This document shows positions 5,573 through 5,660 of a stretch of DNA of 5,660 nucleotides, piece by piece. Below the pieces are notes generated by a model. The model did not search any database. It saw nothing but the letters and a program-made list of their open reading frames with translations, and was not told where the DNA came from. Within the stretch, counting starts at the first letter, position 1. The number at the start of each line of letters is the position of its first letter. The stretch is from the NCBI GenBank assembly GCA_964572855.1, contig CAZNGF010000094.1, positions 1 through 5,660 of the forward strand, given 5' to 3'. The translations under genes and the position numbers were made by a program. Origin of the DNA: CAZNGF01 sp964572855 (GTDB lineage: Bacteria; Bipolaricaulota; Bipolaricaulia; RBG-16-55-9; JAJCYT01).

Positions 5573-5660
5573 TACAGGGCCACGCTGTTTTTACTGTGTA
5601 GGGTGCCCATTCATGGGACCCGGCCTACACGTCTGGTTCATGCCCGATGGACTTCGCGGG
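5573..5660. other. Intergenic tail without an identifiable gene
   Basis: After the flavoprotein stop there is a short weak dyad (CAG...CTG) followed by TTTTT (5588-5592, within CTGTTTTTAC), which might serve as a poor terminator, and then the imperfect palindrome at 5596-5630. An ATG at 5613 opens a frame to the window end, but its 16 codons are too few to judge and its start lies in the palindrome's apex. The stretch is less GC-rich than the coding part of the window. Confidence 0.5.
5596..5630. repeat. 35-nt imperfect palindrome, REP- or MITE-end-like
   Basis: The outer arms GTGTAGG (5596-5602) and CCTACAC (5624-5630) are perfect complements. The inner arms CCCAT (5606-5610) and ATGGG (5613-5617) are also perfect complements, around TC. 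GGGT (5601-5604) can pair with ACCC (5618-5621) in an alternative fold with bulges. The T-run precedes the hairpin and no T-run follows it on either strand, so it does not fit a classic terminator. Dispersed bacterial palindromes often contain a GTAGGGTGC-type arm, hence the REP/MITE suggestion. This is a resemblance from memory. Confidence 0.45.

Noticed and set aside
5613..5660. A possible next gene starting at ATG 5613, in leaderless style after TAGGGT
   Set aside because: Only 16 codons are visible, with no recognisable sequence, and the ATG is part of the palindrome. It was not called as a CDS.

Overview
This is a 5.66 kb window of very GC-rich bacterial chromosome. It holds six protein-coding genes packed closely together, with no RNA genes, CRISPR array or recognisable prophage. 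The taxon cannot be fixed from the sequence. The style of the aconitase, a probable F420-pathway gene, and several genes with a -10-like hexamer only 6-8 nt before the start codon (leaderless style) would suit a Deinococcota or Chloroflexota lineage. I hold that weakly.

Layout. (1) Bases 1-2089 are the 3' three quarters of an aconitase gene (acnA), cut by the window edge and closed by a strong hairpin terminator at 2092-2125. (2) A short gene of unknown function (2172-2591, +) with a CxxC motif appears to be transcribed leaderlessly from its own promoter. It converges on, and overlaps by 68 bp, a small membrane-anchored protein gene on the minus strand (2524-2922). (3) A divergent promoter region (2923-3024) carries three copies of GATACG/CGTATC. 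(4) A three-gene plus-strand cluster follows: an NTF2-like (SnoaL/DUF4440-type) protein (3025-3441), a CofC/FbiD-type guanylyltransferase of coenzyme F420 biosynthesis (3451-4092), and an FAD flavoprotein of the fumarate reductase/succinate dehydrogenase/L-aspartate oxidase superfamily (4061-5572) whose start lies inside the end of cofC. (5) The last 88 bases are non-coding as far as can be seen and contain a T5 tract and a 35-nt imperfect palindrome.

How the genes fit together. Aconitase is ordinary TCA-cycle housekeeping and is insulated by its terminator. The most interesting unit is the overlapping cofC-flavoprotein pair. CofC/FbiD builds the phospholactyl or phosphoenolpyruvyl part of F420. 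When phosphoenolpyruvate is used, the product is a dehydro-F420 with an unsaturated carboxylate that must be reduced. A fumarate-reductase-family flavoprotein co-translated with CofC, keeping the catalytic Arg but lacking two dicarboxylate-recognition motifs, is a reasonable though unproven candidate for that reduction. A NadB-like or unrelated oxidase role remains possible.
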